Source of the DNA: Teichococcus oryzae
GTDB taxonomy: Bacteria; Pseudomonadota; Alphaproteobacteria; Acetobacterales; Acetobacteraceae
Assembly: GCF_008386565.1 (NCBI RefSeq)
Contig: NZ_VUKA01000010.1
Location: 33,015-97,014 of the forward strand
Reading direction: 5' to 3'
DNA: 64,000 bases
Position 1 is the stretch's first letter; every line of letters begins with the position of its first letter. The notes under the pieces were generated by a model that saw nothing but the letters and a program-made list of their open reading frames with translations, was not told the DNA's origin and searched no databases. Shown piece after piece: positions 60,914 through 64,000 of the stretch. Position numbers and translations under genes: made by a program.

Positions 60914-62197
60914 ATGTCCGACGCTGCCATGCAGGAGCGCCTGAGTCGCGCGGTTGACGCGCTGTTCGAGAAACAGGTCGATCTGCTGCAGAATCTGGTG
61001 CGCTTCCCCTCGCGACGCGGGGAGGAGGGCCCGCTCCAGGACTGGATCGCGCGTGAGCTGGCGGGGCGCGGCTATGCGGTGGATCGCTTCACGCTGGCCG
61101 ATGTGGGCCTTCAGTCCCATGAGAAGTCGGCTCCCATGGTCGGGGTGGAGCCGTCAGGCTCCCTCCAGGTCGTCGGCACCTATCGCGCGAAGAACCCGAC
61201 CGGCCGCAGCCTGATCATGCAAGGCCATATCGACGTGGTGCCCGAGGGCCCCGAGGACATGTGGACCCATCCACCTTATGCCGGGGTGGTGCGTGACGGC
61301 TGGCTTTACGGCCGCGGCGCGAATGACATGAAGGCCGGCGTTTCCTGCATGATCGCCGCCATGGATGTGCTGCGCGAAGCCGGTTACCAACCGGCCGGGG
61401 ATGTTTATCTGCAGACTGTGACGGAGGAGGAGAGCACAGGCAACGGCGCCCTGGCGACCTTGTTGCGCGGCTACCGCGCGGATGCCGTGCTGATTCCGGA
61501 ACCGACCGGCCATACCATCACCCGGTCGCATACAGGCACGCTGTGGTTCCGGCTGCGCGTGCGGGGCGTTCCCGTCCATGTCGCGGTCGCGCAGGATGGC
61601 ACCAATGCCATCATGTCCGCCTATCACCTCATCCAGGCTCTTGTGGCGCATACCAGGGAGCTGAACCAGGCGGCGGCGTCCGACGCGGTCTATGCGGCCG
61701 TCCGGGACCCCATCAAATTCAATCCCGGCATCATCCGCGGCGGCGACTGGGCCAGCAGCACGCCTGCCTGGTGCGAGGTGGATTGCCGCATCGGGCTCCT
61801 TCCGTCGATGGAGGTGAAGGATGCGATGGCGGCTGTGGAGCGTGTCGTAAAGGAAGCGTCCCGTGGAGACCGCTTTCTTTCGAACAACCCGCCGGAAGTC
61901 GTCTGGCACGGCTTTCAGGCCGATGGCTTCGTGCTTGATCCGGGCAGCGAGGCGGAGGCTGTGCTTGCCGCAGCGCATGCGGAAGTGCATGGCGGGCCGA
62001 TGCAGGAGCGCCGCACGACCGCGGTGAACGACACGCGCTACTATGGCCGCTACTACAACATTCCGGCTTTGTGCTATGGCCCGAAGGGCGAGGGCAACCA
62101 CGGCTTCGACGAACGCACATCCCTTGAAGATCTACGCCGCTGCACCCTGACGATGGCCCGGTTCATCGCGGATTGGTGTGGCGTGGAGCCGCGCTGA
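60914..62197 (+). CDS. M20-family metallohydrolase (ArgE/DapE-type)
   Basis: A 427-residue zinc hydrolase of the ArgE/DapE/acetylornithine deacetylase group. Metal ligands and catalytic residues are visible: His105 and Asp107 in GHIDVVPEG, Asp138 in GRGANDMKAG, Glu171/Glu172 in VTEEEST, Glu196 in IPEPTGH, and the final His in GNHGFDE near 401. It lies 21 bp after the family-5 binding protein gene and is probably cotranscribed. It would hydrolyse an imported N-acyl amino acid or dipeptide-like amide. The exact substrate cannot be told. Confidence 0.9.
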   Translation: MSDAAMQERLSRAVDALFEKQVDLLQNLVRFPSRRGEEGPLQDWIARELAGRGYAVDRFTLADVGLQSHEKSAPMVGVEPSGSLQVVGTYRAKNPTGRSLIMQGHIDVVPEGPEDMWTHPPYAGVVRDGWLYGRGANDMKAGVSCMIAAMDVLREAGYQPAGDVYLQTVTEEESTGNGALATLLRGYRADAVLIPEPTGHTITRSHTGTLWFRLRVRGVPVHVAVAQDGTNAIMSAYHLIQALVAHTRELNQAAASDAVYAAVRDPIKFNPGIIRGGDWASSTPAWCEVDCRIGLLPSMEVKDAMAAVERVVKEASRGDRFLSNNPPEVVWHGFQADGFVLDPGSEAEAVLAAAHAEVHGGPMQERRTTAVNDTRYYGRYYNIPALCYGPKGEGNHGFDERTSLEDLRRCTLTMARFIADWCGVEPR

Positions 62198-62212
62198 GGC
62201 GGCTGAATCCAG

Positions 62213-62242
62213 GGTTCCGCGCGCCGCCGGGCACGCGGAACC
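62213..62242 (+). terminator. Hairpin after the M20 hydrolase gene
   Basis: GGTTCCGCG (62213-62221) pairs with CGCGGAACC (62234-62242) across a 12-base loop, 16 bp past the stop codon. A T-rich tract is absent. It probably ends the binding protein/hydrolase transcript. Confidence 0.55.
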
Positions 62243-62279
62243 TCCCGCCGGTCATGACCGTTCCTCTGCCTGGCGCTGA

Positions 62280-62560
62280 TCATCGCGGCCCGGCCGGGGA
62301 GCGGCATGCCGCCATGCCTACCCCTCCAGGCGCACGCCTGACCGCCCGGGCAATCTTGTGCCTTTTGCTGATCTCGCTCCGGATGAAGCGCGCGAACTGT
62401 TCCGGCATGTCCGGATCGGCAAAGCCGCCCAGCTCCACCATGCGGGCGGCCACCGCCGGATCGCGCAGGATCGCCACGGCGTCGGCATTGATCCGGCGGA
62501 TGATACAGGGCGGCGGTGCTGCCGGCGCCAACAGGCCGGACCAGCCCATCGCCTTTCGGT
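62280..62560 (-). pseudogene. TctC/Bug-family receptor, C-terminal remnant
   Basis: The minus strand encodes the last ~85 residues of a Bug-type receptor: GLLAPAAPPPCIIRRINADA, VAILRDPAVAARMVELGGFA and DPDMPEQFARFIRSEISK, followed by a diverged end. Upstream of about 62560 the homology stops and the sequence becomes the promoter region of the dehydrogenase gene on the plus strand. The N-terminal three quarters, with signal peptide and ligand loops, are missing. Confidence 0.65.
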
Positions 62561-62618
62561 GGCATCGCCGCCGCAGCGGCGAGGAATTGGTGTCCATCAT
62601 CGAACGGAGTGGCGTGAC

Positions 62619-63722
62619 ATGGCTGTGAACAGCAACACGGTGCGGGTCGCGCTGATGCCCGGGGACGACATCGGCCCGGAGGTCACCGAGGCCTGCCTGG
62701 CGGTGCTGGAGCCGCTGGCCCGCAGGCATGACCTCGGCCTGCGCTTCGACACGCTGCGCGCCGGCGCCATGGCCTATCGCGACACCGGCAGCGCCATGGA
62801 CGAGGAAACCTTCAAGCGTGCCGAGGCCGCGGATGCCATCCTGCTCGGCGCCATGGGCTGGCCAGGCATCCGCTACCCGGATGGCACCGAGATCGCGCCG
62901 CAGCTCGACCTGCGCTTCCGGCTCGGGCTCTATGCCGGGGTGCGGCCGATCCGCGCCCTGCCCGGCGTGCCGGCGGTTCTGGCCGATCCGCGCGCGGCAG
63001 GGATCGATCTGGTGATCCTGCGTGAAAGCACCGAGGGGTTGTTCGCCGCCCGCGGCCGCGGCGAGGTCATCGACGACCGCGAGGCGCGCGACACCATGGT
63101 GATCACCCGCGCCACGACCGAGCGCCTGTCGGACTTCGCCTTCGGCCTGGCGCGACGCAGGGCTGCGCAGCGGGGCAGGCGTGGCCTGGTGACGCTGGTG
63201 GACAAGGCCAACGTGTTCACCGGCTTCGCCTTCATGCGCAAGGTGTTCCACGAGGTGGCGGCGCGGCATCCGGATGTGGAGGCGGCGCACCACTACATCG
63301 ACGCCATGGCGCTCGACATGGTCCGCCGGCCATGGGATTTCGACGTGCTGCCGACGGAGAACATGTTCGGCGACATCCTGTCCGATCTCGGCGCGGGGCT
63401 GGTGGGCGGCATGGGCTTCGCCCCGTCAGCCGATCTTGGCGAGCGGCACGCCGTGTTCCAGCCGAGCCACGGCACGGCGCCGGACATCGCCGGCAAGGGC
63501 CTCGCCAACCCGACCGCCATGCTGCTTTCCGCCGCCATGATGCTGGACTGGCTGGCCTGCCGCGGTGCGGGTGCGGGATGGGCCGAGGCGGCCGCCGAGT
63601 TGCAGGCCGCCATCGACGCCGCCTTCGCCGGGGGCCTGCGCACACCCGACATCGCCGGGAGTGCAGGAACATCGGATGCTGTCAAGGCAGTGATCGGACA
63701 CCTTGGGAGTGCGGCGACCTGA
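62619..63722 (+). CDS. Isocitrate/isopropylmalate-dehydrogenase-family oxidoreductase
   Basis: A 367-residue metal- and NAD(P)-dependent beta-decarboxylating dehydrogenase. VALMPGDDIGPEVTEACLAV (start), LLGAMGWPGIRYPDGTEI, DKANVFTGFAFMRKVFHEVA, and FGDILSDLGAGLVGGMG with the following HGTAPDIAGKGLANP identify the family. The substrate-loop motif is RESTEGLFAARGRG, unlike the RENTE/RELTGG motifs of isocitrate or isopropylmalate dehydrogenase, so a tartrate-, malate- or other hydroxyacid substrate is more likely. CGGAG precedes the ATG at 62619. It stands alone after the M20 gene; a TctC remnant lies in the gap on the opposite strand. Confidence 0.86.
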   Translation: MAVNSNTVRVALMPGDDIGPEVTEACLAVLEPLARRHDLGLRFDTLRAGAMAYRDTGSAMDEETFKRAEAADAILLGAMGWPGIRYPDGTEIAPQLDLRFRLGLYAGVRPIRALPGVPAVLADPRAAGIDLVILRESTEGLFAARGRGEVIDDREARDTMVITRATTERLSDFAFGLARRRAAQRGRRGLVTLVDKANVFTGFAFMRKVFHEVAARHPDVEAAHHYIDAMALDMVRRPWDFDVLPTENMFGDILSDLGAGLVGGMGFAPSADLGERHAVFQPSHGTAPDIAGKGLANPTAMLLSAAMMLDWLACRGAGAGWAEAAAELQAAIDAAFAGGLRTPDIAGSAGTSDAVKAVIGHLGSAAT

Positions 63723-64000
63723 CCGGGCGTCCATCCCATCCGGGAGCGATGTAGCGGCATCGAGCCGAGCGGCCGGACCTCAGGCAGGACATCTATTCCT
63801 CGCCGGGCATATCGGGTGGGGATCGCCGGCAAATATTTCTGCCCTGGCTACACAACCGTTGCGTTTGGCATGAGAATGCTCCCTCAGAGAGCATGGAGCG
63901 CCTGCATGGCGGAAGGAAGTCCACTAGGCCTCGTGGACAAACCGGCGATTTGGGGCTTCCCAGCCGGACACTGGCGTGATTCTACGCTGATCTCTGTCAT

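Noticed and set aside
63906-64000. Open plus-strand frame at the window end (MAEGSPLGLVDKPAIWGF)
   Set aside because: A GGAG lies seven bases upstream, but only 31 codons are visible before the edge and the family cannot be judged.
1-64000. CRISPR arrays, tRNA/rRNA genes, prophage and intact insertion sequences
   Set aside because: None could be supported. No regularly spaced repeats, cloverleaf-like genes, phage structural genes or transposases were seen.

Overview
This is a GC-rich chromosomal window of a heterotrophic alphaproteobacterium. The best guess is a Roseomonas-like member of the Acetobacteraceae. The guess rests on gene content: four complete TctC/Bug-type periplasmic binding proteins and a remnant of a fifth, several orphan family-5 substrate-binding proteins, and many class III CoA-transferase, amidase and LysR/GntR genes. 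There is no rRNA, tRNA or marker gene to confirm the taxon. No CRISPR array, prophage or intact insertion sequence was seen.

Layout. 1-4539 (minus): surface-glycan block with two family-4 glycosyltransferases, a 345-aa unknown protein and a partial unknown protein; the upstream glycosyltransferase has a frameshifted N-terminus. 4540-5595: gene-poor, with two strong hairpins and one small gene. 5596-8071: secreted alpha/beta hydrolase, then a broken SDR gene and a broken AraC gene fused head to head. 8332-16919: catabolic genes (family-5 binding protein, amidase, TctC, crotonase, GntR; a divergent CaiB/BaiF CoA-transferase; TctC). 16916-20322: polysaccharide deacetylase and FAH-family hydrolase, then GntR and SorC-type regulators. 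20430-24146: metallophosphoesterase, TctC, Fsr-like efflux pump. 24657-31017: thioesterase, LysR, TctC, HyuA, HyuB. 31070-35489: SnoaL-like protein, Atu4866-like protein, SDR, LysR, NHL-repeat protein and an 88-aa unknown. 35794-39837: LacI remnant, cupin, family-5 binding protein, amidase. 39957-46888: aconitase-family hydratase, CoA-transferase and HMG-CoA-lyase-like operon, its LysR, and a divergent family-5 binding protein. 46925-48756: decayed stretch. 48757-51030: Fur-box-controlled TonB siderophore receptor. 51224-58102: a complete Liv-type ABC transporter (with a LivM-LivG fusion) in one run with two enolase-superfamily enzymes, facing a LysR gene. 59318-63722: family-5 binding protein, M20 hydrolase, beta-decarboxylating dehydrogenase, and a TctC remnant.

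How it works together. Most of the window is a series of small, locally regulated modules for capturing organic acids, amides and hydantoin-like compounds and degrading them through CoA esters. Binding proteins are abundant, but only the Liv system has its own permeases and ATPases here, so the others must use transporters encoded elsewhere. About nine genes or gene pieces are broken, several by single-base changes in short C/G runs. This suggests either ongoing gene loss or residual sequencing error.
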